A stretch of DNA of 64,000 nt from assembly GCA_027922465.2 (NCBI GenBank), contig BQMF02000012.1, positions 620,001 through 684,000 of the forward strand. Reading direction: 5' to 3'. This document shows positions 12,168 through 24,200 of the stretch, piece by piece; positions within the stretch are counted from its first letter, which is position 1, and every line of letters starts with the position of its first letter. The notes below the pieces were generated by a model. It was not told the DNA's origin, did not search any database, and saw nothing but the letters and a program-made list of their open reading frames with translations. A program made the translations under genes and the position numbers. The DNA comes from Turritopsis dohrnii (Eukaryota; Cnidaria; Hydrozoa; Anthoathecata; Oceaniidae).

Positions 12168-12936
12168 CTTTAAGGTCAGAAAATTTTGCGGATTGGAAAA
12201 ACCACAAAATTTTTGCATTTTGCGGGAAAAAACTTTCACAGATGGCCTATTTTTAGATATTTCACGGGAAGAAACTTTCGCGGATGGCCTATTTTTTTAT
12301 ATTTCACGGGAAAAAAATTTTGCGGAGAGAGAAAAATCAAGACAAACTTTTTATTTATATATCCATTTTTTTCATTTTTTCATTAATTTCTACAAGTTCA
12401 GGGATCTTTTTTTTCTACTTGTCGTTTGTCCTGTGAGACGTTTCGTTATTTCTAGCGACACAGGATTAAAAAAATTACGGATGTCCTTAGTTTTGACTTC
12501 TTTCTTTTTTGTTAATTTTTCTTTATTAGGGATGAAGCTGATGATAACGGTGAATCAGACGAAGAAGTTATTTGGGGACCACCAGATCGCAACATTTTTG
12601 AACAAATAAATGACTTTGACAATGAACAAGATTTATAGACATAATTGTTTAGTTATTTCGTTGTTGGTCTGTTCCTTTTTGAATACTTATTTTGTTAGTA
12701 TTATTTACGATTAGTAGACAAGCAAATAAATACTTGATAAAACTCACCAATACTTCGTTATTAACTATTTGTAAAAAATTAAATTTTGCGGGAAAAAACT
12801 TTCACAGTTGAGCCTTTTTGGAAAATTTCGCGGCAAAAAACTTCCGCGGTTGACGCATTCTGAAACATTTCGCGGGAAAAAACTTTCGCGAAAAGGCAAA
12901 AAAAACACGAAATTGCGAAACTTTCTGACCAGAAAG
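12168..12936. mobile_element. TA-flanked inverted-repeat element with internal TTTCGCGGGAAAAAACTTT repeats
   Basis: The ends are CTTTAAGGTCAGAAAATTTT at 12168 and, inverted, CTTTCTGGTCAGAAAGTTTC ending at 12936, each next to a TA dinucleotide (12166-12167 and 12937-12938), as in Tc1/mariner-like insertions. Both subterminal regions contain several spaced copies of TTTCGCGGGAAAAAACTTTC (12220-12330 and 12783-12895). The centre contains a short coding-like stretch (12530-12638). This is most likely an internally deleted copy of a larger element. Confidence 0.75.
12530..12638 (+). pseudogene. Possible terminal exon of a transposase, 35 codons
   Basis: After a good 3' splice site (TTTCTTTATTAG) a frame encodes an acidic tail ending WGPPDRNIFEQINDF followed by DNEQDL and TAG. 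It lies within the 12168-12936 element, so it could be the last exon of the element's lost transposase. The family is not recognised and the stretch is short. Evidence is composition and context only. Confidence 0.35.
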
Positions 12937-13007
12937 TATTAATATGAACTAAATTGACTCTCAATTGACAACAAAGGATAACTTAGGTTTTTAAGTTTTC
13001 AATTCTT

Positions 13008-13135
13008 TGCTGTTGCTAGGGAGAATGACCACCGTTGCGAAGGTAATTTTGAAATTTCCTTTGTTATACGAATTCATTTGTTCGCCTATTTAAAGAATAT
13101 GAAAACGTAAGTGGTACCAGCAGAACTCGTTTTCG
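13008..13135 (-). repeat. Dispersed repeat module, copy 3 (inverted)
   Basis: Reverse complement of the module at 7927 and 11163, with CTGTTGCTAGGGAGAATGAC, AAGGTAATTTTGAAATTTCC and AAGTGGTACCAGCAG. It sits directly right of the 12168-12936 element. Confidence 0.75.
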
Positions 13136-13648
13136 TGTTATTCAATGAAATTAAAAAGCATCATAGTTTACAGCTCCCTTTACAATAACACAGTGAAAGC
13201 TTAACCAGGATTAACGAAAACAAATCGACACTGAATGAGGAATATTTATGTTTTCAGAGAGGATGGCCCATTATGTTTTCAATATTATACATTAAATAAG
13301 CAAGAGAAGCATTCTAAAGTATTTCTGTAGTTATTTTTCGCACAGCTAGTATCGAATTTGGGCGCCCAAATTCGATGTCCCCAAAATCGTATATCGATGT
13401 TGAAATTGACCTCCCAAACAAAACATATCTGCAAAATACAAATCATACATCAACAATAATAATAATCCTTACTACACTGGCAATTAAATTCTAAACTTAT
13501 CACAGCTACACTTAACACAAACTTTTGAATAAGTCAACTGTACCCTTGGGACACACGTTGCACAGAGATAATCTCTGAGCTTTGTAATGTGATAACGTAT
13601 GATTTGAGGCTCTATCTAAACAAAGGATCAATGGAATTCACACAGAAC

Positions 13649-14853
13649 CAGCCCTCTGAATTAAGAAAAAAGACTGACAGCAAAAAAGTGTCGTCGCAAT
13701 TTTCAAATACGACGGCAGATCATTATTTATGACGGCAAATAAATGCCGTCGAGTAAGATGTTAATGACGGCAAAACTTGATTGGTTTATTCCAGTAAAAA
13801 TAACGTGGTGTAGAATAATGGCTAATAAAACAGAAACTAAATAATATCAAGTGTTATCTTGAACAATAAGTTACAAAATATGTTTGTTCATCTTATTCAA
13901 AGTGGACATAAAAGGACAAACCTAAAAAGTACCTCAAAAAAAAAAAAACAAACAAAAGGCACTGTGCCTTGAGAGGAGCTAAAATCACACACTGTGCCTC
14001 AGCTGTAACACATCTTATAAATCGAATAGGTGAGGTAAACAAATGTTCTATGAAAAGAAAATGTTTGAGAATAAAAGGGATATGTCACAGGAATTCCCAG
14101 GAATTGCGAAAATCACACATGTGTTAGGGGCTGATTACATGATATCAGTTAGACGGGATGAAATTTCATCCCGCCTTGCCGAGGTCTTGGCTTCGTGGTC
14201 AAATCTTCATAAATTTCCCATCGCAATTACATGATAAAATTTTCATCCCGCCTATCCGAGATCTCGGCTATCAAGAGCCGGGATCTCGGTTAGGCGGGAT
14301 GAAATTTTCCCATGTAATCACTTCGTCCCGGTCAACAGGGACAAGTTTGAGGTTTGAGCACGCGTAGTTTGTCAAAAATTCAAAACACAAAGGGTTAGTT
14401 TTGTCCCGTCCCGTCTAAATGGGATGAAAATTTTGCATGTAACACCGAGTTGAAATTCATCTCGGCAAGGCGGAATGAAATTTCATCCCGTCTAACCCGG
14501 ATCATGTAATCAGCCCCTTAGATGTAACTCAACATTGTTTTGCTATTGTTTAAGTCTTGTCAGTTTCTCTTGGGTTTTCCTCTCAAAAAACGAAATGAAG
14601 TGTTCATCAGATGGTGCCAGTTGTCAAAGAAAAAGAAATGAATGATTTTTTTTTTTTCATCACACAAATAAACCAGACAATCTCACGCGATTGAGAAAAT
14701 AGAAAGAATAAGATAGAACGAAAGAAATGAAAGGACTTATTTAAGTATTAATTATTCAATGTTTGCATCCAAAAAACGCTGCCGTCGTAATTTTGATTTA
14801 CGGCAGCTTCACAACGGCAAAAGCTGTAATGCCGTCGTAAATTCAGAGGGCTG
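13649..14853. mobile_element. Inverted-repeat DNA element, 1.2 kb, 6-bp target duplication CAGAAC
   Basis: The ends read CAGCCCTCTGAATT at both termini (13649 and inverted at 14853) and are flanked by CAGAAC on each side (13643-13648 and 14854-14859). Subterminal DNA on both sides repeats the words ACGACGGCA and TGCCGTCGTAA. No transposase is visible. The centre is interrupted by the 14127-14517 MITE. Superfamily unclear. Confidence 0.8.
14127..14517. mobile_element. Nested Harbinger-like MITE, 391 bp, TTA target duplication
   Basis: Both ends start GGGGCTGATTACATGAT and continue into GTTAGACGGGATGAAATTTC, in inverted orientation, for about 60 bp. TTA lies directly outside each end (14124-14126 and 14518-14520), the 3-bp TWA duplication typical of PIF/Harbinger insertions. 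Internal GAGATCTCGG/CCGAGATCTC words form further inverted pairs. No coding capacity. It lies inside the 13649-14853 element, so it is the younger insertion. Confidence 0.85.
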
Positions 14854-14913
14854 CAGAACTTTCGTGGCTCATTATTAACCTTCATGCATGAGATGATTGA
14901 ATTCCGGCAAAGT

Positions 14914-17482
14914 TAGGGATCATCTCCAAAATATCAATTAAAATTTGCTTAATTTTATCGCTTATGATTTTTTTGTTTAGCGATTGTAAACGAATATATA
15001 TAATGTGAATCAAATCGTTAGAATATAAGCGATTAAATTTAACCAATTTTCCTATAAGCGAATGTTAATCGATTTGCGTAAGCGATTTTAAGCGAATTGA
15101 TTGAGTTTGAAAAATACTTTGTTTGGAAATATTTTGTTTACATGCATGTATTTCTCTTGTTTCTCTTATTTTTCAGATGTTTCAGATTCAACCGGCAAAA
15201 AGATATATCTTTTGAATCTGAAACATAAGCTATATGTTTCAGATTCAAAAGATATATCTTTTTGCCGGTTGAATCTGAAACATCTGAAAAATATCTTATC
15301 AAAATCTTTAAATTTGCCTAGTATTTTGTTTTCATTTTACCGACATATTACAACAAGGTTTTTTCCGCTTTTTGAAAATCTTATCGTGATTGGGTCTATC
15401 AGTGGACAAGAAAGCTAAATTATGACATCACCCAAGCCAATGTTTTCACCACTGAAAGACAAAAGAAACGTTTCAGATTTTGCTCGCGATGCTCACGCTC
15501 ACTGAAAATATTTTTCGAAAAGAAAATGTAAATAAAAACTAAAAACCATTGCTATCGCCGTAATAAGATTATTTGTTTACATCATAGATTCCATGTTTCA
15601 TTATGTGACCATCCAAGGGATTTTGATGACAAACGATATAAATAAAACAAGATGCCCTGACAGGCATAAGGATTTCTGCGAAACCAGCTGAAGCATAAAA
15701 AATGAAAGAGTAGTGACATTCTTCAAATTCGAAGATTGAATGACGTCTACAATACAACATAACATTTTTGATCACACACTCCCTAGGAATCCATGAAAGC
15801 ATAACTGATATATATATATAGATCAAACATAGATAAAACGAAAATAGAACTATACAGTTAATCCCGCTAGAAGGTTTGTCAACTTTTGTTCGCAGGGATG
15901 ATGGAAATTTACCTTTTAAAAAGTGTAAAATAGGACTTAACTAAAAACAACAGAAGCTTTTACATACAAAGAAAAGAAATATGCGTAAGGTGCGAATCGT
16001 AACCATGGATGCACATTTTATATGACAGTTATTTTAAAAAAGAAACGATGTAAGAGCTAAAAGAGAAAAAAAAACACAAACTTTTTCGAAAAAAAAATTA
16101 AGAAACAAAGTAAAAGCGAAAAACTCATCAGAAATACTTTGTTTAAAACTAATTACGTATCTACCTACCTAATCTAGCTACTAAGCATTCAAAAATATAG
16201 CTTTTAAAAAGTTTAACTATGAACGACTTCGATAAATTTTTCCTAACTGCAAGAGAGCTTCGAACCACAAGATGTTACCAACAACGAAAATCATAAGTTT
16301 ATTACAAGCGATGCTTCGAATTTGGTGAAACTGAAGTTCTCCGTTGTATTTTTAGTGGGAGAAATGTCTGTTTTTTCGTGAAAAAGTGGCAAAATACTAA
16401 AATACTTTATAAAAAATGTTTTGGTAGTTTTCATGTAAATGTACGCACGAAATTTCAAAAAACCGCTAGGTTTGGACAGCAGAAAAAAAAAAAGAAAAAG
16501 AAAAACAAAGCCGGTTTTAAAGTATTTCTTGCTTTCGCAGAAATCCAATAAAGTAGCGGTATTTTGTTAGAATATGAAAAGTAGGATTCACCTACTCACT
16601 ACATTTCGTTTTATTCAACGTCTATGTATGTTTATATTTTACATATTCCCATGCGCAAGTTTTCGAAGTTGGAACATAACCGGGAGTATCACATCTAATT
16701 GCTATTTTGCCAAATAAAAATAAAAAGTTCATGAAAAACATTTTTTTATTGATAAGGATGTCTCTCAAAAGATGTTGTTGTTATTGCGACTTCAGCATTA
16801 TTTTGAAAACTCAATGTGACGGATGTATAATTACAGGTAGCACGCGTTAGTACTTAATAATGAACTGATTACCTGGTTCTTATTCAGTTAGAGATAAAAG
16901 AAACACCAGTTTGTTCTCAGGTTGCTACAAATAGAAACCGTCTGCTATAATTCTTTTTTGTTTAAGTTGTTCTACAGCTGTTATGTGAAATGAACTGGTT
17001 CACATTCAGTTTAAGAAAAAAGAAAAAAAAGTTTGTTTTAAAGCTAATACCAATAGGAACCGTCCCTTACAATTCCTTTTTTAATTTGTTCGATCGATAT
17101 TTGGTATATTCCTTGGGGGGAATGTTTATCAGAATTTTAACACTTGTGAGCGATATATAATCAAAAAAGCGCTTTGTGTGAAGCGGAAAAGTGATTCATG
17201 TGAGCGATTCATATGAAGCGAAAAAGCGATTCATGTGAAGTGGAAAAGCGATTAAGTGCTTAAGTGATTAAGTTCTGCGGATTTTTATCGATTTCTGCCG
17301 ATGATAAGCAAATTATAAGTGAAAAATAAACGATTTAAATGATCGAAAATTTGTTTGATAGTTTGTACAAATCGCTTAAATATTAAAGTAAGCGATTCAT
17401 TAAGCGTTTTTTCCGAAAATCACTAGCGTAAATTCGCAAATAAGCGCTTATTATATCGCTTATAATTTGGAGACGATCCCTA
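14914..17482. mobile_element. Candidate 2.6-kb element bounded by TAGGGATCRTCTCCAAA inverted ends, with AAGCGATT subterminal repeats
   Basis: TAGGGATCATCTCCAAA at 14914-14930 pairs with the inverse of TAGGGATCGTCTCCAAA at 17466-17482. Inside each end the word AAGCGATT or its variants recurs many times (14955-15100 and 17140-17460), like transposase-binding arrays. No target duplication is obvious and no long protein frame was found. A partly duplicated block of about 130 bp (GAACTG...TTCAGTT...AACCGTC) occupies 16858-17090. The element also contains the palindrome at 15167. Confidence 0.6.
15167..15293. repeat. Near-perfect 127-bp palindrome: 61-bp arms, 5-nt loop
   Basis: Arms 15167-15227 and 15233-15293 are exact complements with AGCTA between them. 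Each arm itself contains a smaller inverted pair, TTCAGATTCAA and TTTGAATCTGAA, around CGGCAAAAAGATATATC. The transcript of either strand would fold into one long hairpin. It lies inside the 14914-17482 candidate element. Confidence 0.95.
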
Positions 17483-18290
17483 CTTGTTTCGAAGATACTC
17501 TAGAGGAAATTTTTGTAAAAAAACTTTAAAATAAACTTGTTTGCACCATTAATATAACCAGTGATTCTTAAGGCTTACTGTTTCCACATCTTCTATCTGC
17601 TTCATCTAATATTCTAGTATATGTTGTGACTTGGTTCAATTATGGGTATGTACATTTTGTTTACCAGACAGGTCTGTTTATTAGTGTGTCCGAAGTTAGG
17701 AAGGCTGTCCGGAGTTAGGACAATTGAGGGTAGTTATAGAGAGGAAGATTATTGACGGTGGCTAGCGCTTATATGCCCTTAGCAAAGCGCGTATATTTTT
17801 TTATTAAAATATGTAAAAATAATTAAAAGTTAAAAGTATTTTGAGTGCATAATGAAAAATCCAAGCGTGTTCTTACTTTTTTCTTTTTCTTTACAGCCTT
17901 TCTATCGGCCATCTTGCACAATGTGTTCGCGGTAATTTCGGACCACCACCATTCGGGAAATTTGTGAAGTCAATGTGGCCGGTAATTATGAAAAAAATGA
18001 AACCGGGGGATATGATATAACATGTAGGATTTTTAAAAGCCAAGTTAATGTTGAATAGATTAATATGTTTATGTATACCTTCAGTTTTGTTTATAACTTA
18101 AAATTAAGCACTAACTTAACTTTATTTCATTCATTTGTCTATGCAGATTATCTAATTTTAATGTTTAACTTACCCCTAAATTATTTAGCAAAGCAATGTG
18201 GGTAAAATAACCGATAATAATTATGCGAAAAAGGGAAGGATTCAGAAGAAAAATTTGATAACAGAACGGTTTCATGTTATGGTTTTCGAT

Positions 18291-21200
18291 ATGTCAATGA
18301 AAAGATCGAAAGATATACGTATTGCTGTTGTCTGCAGTAGCAATCAAAATCGAAGCATGGAAGCTCACAGCTTTTTGAGGTTGATTAAACATTGAGTTTA
18401 ATCTTGTATAACTTCTAATATGCGCTTTTTTTCTTTTTATTCCAGAACTTACATGTAGCTAACTAACTTGTTTTTCACAGTAAAAAGGGCTTCAACGTCC
18501 ACTCATATGGTACTGGAACTCACGTGAAGCTGCCAGGAGCATCTGCTGACAGACCAAATATTTATACATTTAAGACACCATATGATCATATGTACAAAGA
18601 ACTGTCTCGAAAGGACCCTCACCTGTATCTTCTTCAAATAGTTAACTAATATCTAAACGGTCAAAGGCTGTTTTAATATGAGCAAGTCATGATAAATGTT
18701 TAAACATTATTTTGCTTGTTTCCCCACTCAAAAATATTTTTATACCTGTTTGTGATCTAATACCATATCTATATGTATATATGTGTTTTTGTTATTTCAG
18801 TCACTTTTTAAGGTAAGTCATTTAAATTTGTCCTTATTTCAAAATGAAATTCCCATATAAATGTATATGTATGTAATTTCAAATTTAATTGTATATACAG
18901 CCAATCTTTATATTAATGATAAAATTTATTAAACATACTTGCAATGGATCCTTACAAGATTGTTTGGTGAGTTGAAGAAGGAATTTGTTTCATAGTATTT
19001 TGTTTGTTTAGTTTTTTGAGTATAATTATTTTTATATTTTTATTTTATATCAACTGTATTGTTTGAAATACATTATAGGTCTTTTCATACCCTCAATATC
19101 TTTGTTATAATATTGTTGTTTCAAATAGGTATATATTTCATCCTGCTCTCGCTTTCTACATAACCTTAAATGTTTTGGAAGTTATGAATAACTGGCCTTG
19201 CAAAATGGGATACATGTAATAATTTTATGAAAGTAGCTGTGAATCGGGATGTGCAATCTATACTTTCTTCAGTTTAACGTAAATGATAGCCACAGGTGGG
19301 TTGGTGGATCACTGGTGATACTGTTTAAATTGCTTGTTTTGGTCAGTGCGAATTATGTTGATGACAACAAAGATTTTGTGAGTTAAATACGCCAGTTTCA
19401 TAGCCAACAAATGCTGGAAACTATGTTAATTTTTTTGAGATCACCGAATATAGGAAGAAAGGTACTTCTTGTCATAGCCTGATAGTTTTGCATTCAAATA
19501 TATATGCATTTTCTATGACTATTAATTTTATATATTCCGTTACTTGAATTTTTGTGCAGTTGTACATAGTTCACATGGTCTTTGGACTCTCTTTTTTGGT
19601 TCCAATTCCTTGCAAGTTCATTCATCCACTTTTAGCACGAAATACTAAATTTTAAGTCCTGCAAACAGTTGGTTTCAAATATTGTAATTTGATTTTTTTT
19701 TTTAATTCCCTTAAACAAATTCATTTAATTTCTGTCAGTCTGACTTCACTTAGTCGATCGTATGGGAAATTCTGGTTCCCATGCATTTTCCTTGAAACTG
19801 GTGTTCATTCCGATCACATCAAGAGAGTGCTTTCCTGTACAGCAATTTATCAATTTTGTGTTCGTACTTTTTCTGGTGGTTGCTGTACGAGGAGAACAGA
19901 TGCACATCCCTTTGACTTGGAATTCCAATATTTAATGTTTTTGTAATGCTCTCGTGTACTGATATCGAGCATTTTGCAGAAACCAGGTCCTAATTCGTGA
20001 TTGAAAGGCTGTTTTCCATTACATAAATTCCGTCGTAATTTGTGCTCCGATTCTTACAACTCAAGATTTATAATGAAAAGCTTGAACCATTTTCATTCCC
20101 AGATCAAATTTCAATGTTATTAGAAGAAATAAGGTAATTGACAGTTTATTTCAGCAGAAAAATCTTCAGTCGTTTACGCCATTCTGGTATACGCTAAAAA
20201 CGCCAGCGAAATTTTGTACTAAATGGTCGATTGAACTACCGTAGTGCATAGAATATAATTTTGGGGGACGATGAAAGGAGACACTTCAATTTCAAGTAAA
20301 TATAAGATGTAACTTCTCGATAGCACCTTCCTAAAACAAAGAAAAATGTGAATCAAATGATCGTGGATTCTTAAAAAAAAATAGACTTCGTCTGTTTTCG
20401 TCAATTAAGTTAAAAACGCCCCTTGATAGGTTGGCGTTTATCGTAAAGTGGGTGTTTCATAAGTATTTTCAGTTTTACAGGGAAACTTCGGAATTTATTC
20501 GATGCATGACGGACGGTAGTACAATTTTCAAATTTTTGTCAACCGGCGTCGTGGGCCAATTCTGTGATAGATCGGTTTTCTACGTAACCATTCTTCTTGC
20601 ATTTGTGCGAGGTATTCACAGGTTGTCTTACCATTTCATTTTAGTTTTTGTAGTATTTTATGTAAATGTTTGTTTACTGAGCTCACCACGACTGTCTCAC
20701 TTCACCCGATATCCATCATCTGTTTTGTTATTGTCCTAAAAAATTTCGTGCGACACCCAACGATGTTCGTACAAGGTTATAAAAATGCTACCCCAAAGCG
20801 ATATCCGAAAAAGCAAAGAATTTCGTTTTAAGGCCCAGTCCACACCATGAGGTGTTACCTGAGTACGTCACTGCAGCGGATGATTCGTTTGGTAAAAACT
20901 GGACAGCGAGTGTCATCTGAGAAGTTCTTTTTCACTGGTAAATCGTGAATTAAGAAAGGCCAAGAAAAATGTGGATCCGACGCTATCATTGCTTTAATTT
21001 AGTCGTTTCTACTGGATGGGTCATGGTTCACTTTTTTGACGTCTTGTTCCAGTTGTGCACTACTACTTTGCTCACTCAAGTCAGCGCTATCTCTTTCTTT
21101 GTCACCTACGACGATCATATATTTTTGGCCATTTGCAGACAAAATGTTATAGCATTCATGAAAGTCTATCAAAACCAATGCAAAAAGAAGCTTCAATATT

Positions 21201-24200
21201 GTTTCGTAGCAGATATGTGGAGTGAAGATTTTGTTGGTTGGATCATCGTGTCTGGTAATTTTCATTGGGTCTGATTTTAAAAAGAAAATTTTTGTTGGTT
21301 TATTTTGTTCTGTGTCGGCAAGCGGTAAACCGAATTAGTAAGACTTTTTCCCATGAGAGAAAACACAATGTTTTCGTTTGATAGAAGGTATGAACGGAAT
21401 TTATAAAGTCAAGATGACTTATGTTTTCGTCACGACAACTCAAAAAAAGAAATTCCTAAACATTTTTCAACAACAATAAGTTTTTTATTTTTTCCTGTAA
21501 TGAAATTTACTAATGTACTTAGCCTCTGTGTCCTTTCCACTACTATTCTGCCGAAGATAATCTAGAGGGAAAGTCAAGAAAGCTTTTCTCTAAATTAATT
21601 ATATTGACAACTTTACCAGTAGAAATTTTTTTGATGGAAAACTTAAGGAAATAATTTTCAATGCCAGTCCTTTTTTTTCGAAGTAAATCGTACGTGAAAT
21701 TTGAAAACGTCTCGGGAATTAATTAAACGTAAATGAAGTCCTCTGACTTTTTACACGTGTAGCACACTTTTCACCTCCCAGGAAATTGCCCACGCCCAAT
21801 GTAGGGTTAGGTTTAGGGCTGCCAACACGGGTAATTTGCTGGTGGTAATACCATCAATCATCCAAAATAACAAATTTGTTATAAAAAATTCTTACCTTCG
21901 CATTAAATTTTTACCTTCCCCATTTGAAGGTAAAAATGAGATACAGTGTGTTTCTAAGTGAAGGAAATAAAAAAAGAATTTTTTTTTCTCAAAATCTAGA
22001 GAAGTTATATAAATGAATTTTATATCAGGTGAAAGGGCTTTCTAGCGGAATGTTATTCTTCAGTTTCAAAATGGTTCAAGAGTTATTGAAGAAAACAAAT
22101 TGAAATATGGTCGTTAATTCTAAGATCAATTAAGTTAATTGGTTCGTGAGTATTGTTTTCAGCGATGTCATGTACACGTTGCACGAAATCGTTCGTAACT
22201 TGAAGTAGTAGAAAGAGAAACCACGGATATTTTAAAGACTTTACTCCAAGTTGTTCTTTTGATGTTTATTCTACTTTAAGTGAGAAATATTTTGAATTTT
22301 TGCATTTCTTTAATGATAGCTCTGAGCTTGATAATTTCAAAAGTAATGAAGATAATTTTTAAAACTTTGTTGTTGTTGTTGTTTTGTTGTAAGCAGTTTC
22401 AACCATCCCTTCCTTTTTGAATTGTTTTTATTGTTATTTGAATACGACAGTTCGATTTGGGTTTTCATTGATTTTTTAATTCCAAATTTCACCTTTCTTT
22501 CTTCAATAACTCTTAAACCATTTTTCAGAAACTGAAGAATAACATACCATTAGAAAGCCTTTCAAAGAGCTTTCATCTGATATAAAATTCATTTATAGAA
22601 CTTCTCTAGATTTCCGTCATTTTGAAACACACGTTAATTCCAAATGACTTAAATTTTTCCAGAGAATAACGCAACAAAGTGATTAAACTTGCACATTTGG
22701 AAAACTGTGACGTGAAAGTGAAATTTTTAAAAATCCTTCTATAACGACATAAGTTTTTTTAAAAAAATGAAATAGTGTTAATAAGGCATATTCAGACAAC
22801 GAACATTTAAGCCAAAGTTTTTAAATGTTGATTCTCCTTGAAACGCATAAAGTTTTAATGAATAAAAACCTTTCTTTTAATAGTGTCTTGGGACGATAAA
22901 AGCTATAATGTATTTATGATTTTTAACAATATGTACTGTCAGCGTCTGGAAATTCTAAACCGAAATGCTTTGAAAAAAATACAATCCTAATAATAACGAA
23001 TTATATTATTAGGATTGTTTTACTTCAATTATTTGTCGACTCCGATGATTAATCATTTTTCCCAATTTATTGACATTATTATAACAACTATGAATGAGCA
23101 GCACAATTACCTTTGGTTAAATACTGCAACCATTATAAATTTAATACGAACTACTCAGCTCAATTAAAAAAAAAAAATTAATTTTACATTGCTGAATTTT
23201 TTTAATTTCAGTTTCCCTCGAAACGTCAACGAAAGTGTGTATGGTTTTCTTGTAAAAGAAGTAGGACAAGACATTCTAAATTTTTTTAGAGGTTGATCAT
23301 AAGTTGTTGATATTTTTTTGGCTAGATCCACAAAGTAAATAATTCATAAATGAAGAAACTTTCTTTTCTAATACAAAACCTCAGTTGGTTTCCATTAAAT
23401 TTCTCAATAATTTTTTTCAGTTGGAAACATTTTAAGCCTGGTTCAGACCTGGAGATAACGATTATTAAAATTCAGTGAAATCGTCATCCAATGTGAACAA
23501 TTTTGTAATCGTCAAAATCGTCGTAAATGCCTGGCGATTATAACGACTAAATATAGATATTTTATCGTCGTAATGATTCTATCGTATTTAAAATCTATTG
23601 AATTTCACGTCGATTCTACTGCTTCAAGATCGTAAGTGGTACAAAATTAAAATTTAACAAAGAAAAACGTATGAAAGAATTTTAATACAAACATGATTTG
23701 CAATTTAACAAAAAATTTGCTGAGGCTGTTCAGCAATATCGTTGTCTATATAATAAATCAAGCGAGGGTTATAAGGTTAGGAACATGTTTTTGTTTAAGT
23801 AATTCAGTAATTCCTGTTTGTTTTTTTTTTATCTCCGTCGACGTTTTCGTTTCTTTACTGTCATCTCTCTCTTCTGAATTTTAATTTCCCAAACTTTATA
23901 AATTAATTCATTGGACAAACGGAAATATTATATTTCAAATGCAATTCCTGAAACAGCACAACTCTCGTGCTCAACAGAAACTGTTTCGTTTATGTGAAGA
24001 TCAGGTTCCTTTTCTTCAGAGTATAATGTCTTGGATAGAGAGACCAATTAATAAATAAAAAGTTAGTAACTGATGAATACTTTTCCTAACTTGTCAATAT
24101 TTCGGGGAAAATACAAACCAGGAAATTTTCTTGATGTGAAAGTTCCAACATTCCGACAAAAACGCGAACAAGTGGTGTTAAACAAATGATTGGTTGTTTT

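Noticed and set aside
12193..12609. A 138-codon plus-strand frame
   Set aside because: Low-complexity translation of repeated TTTCGCGGGAAAAAACTTT words; no family features. Only the separate short stretch at 12530-12638 has some coding character.
20431..21274. Frames of about 100 codons within the SSU72 intron
   Set aside because: Aromatic-rich chance translations with no motif, located in a large intron and on both strands.
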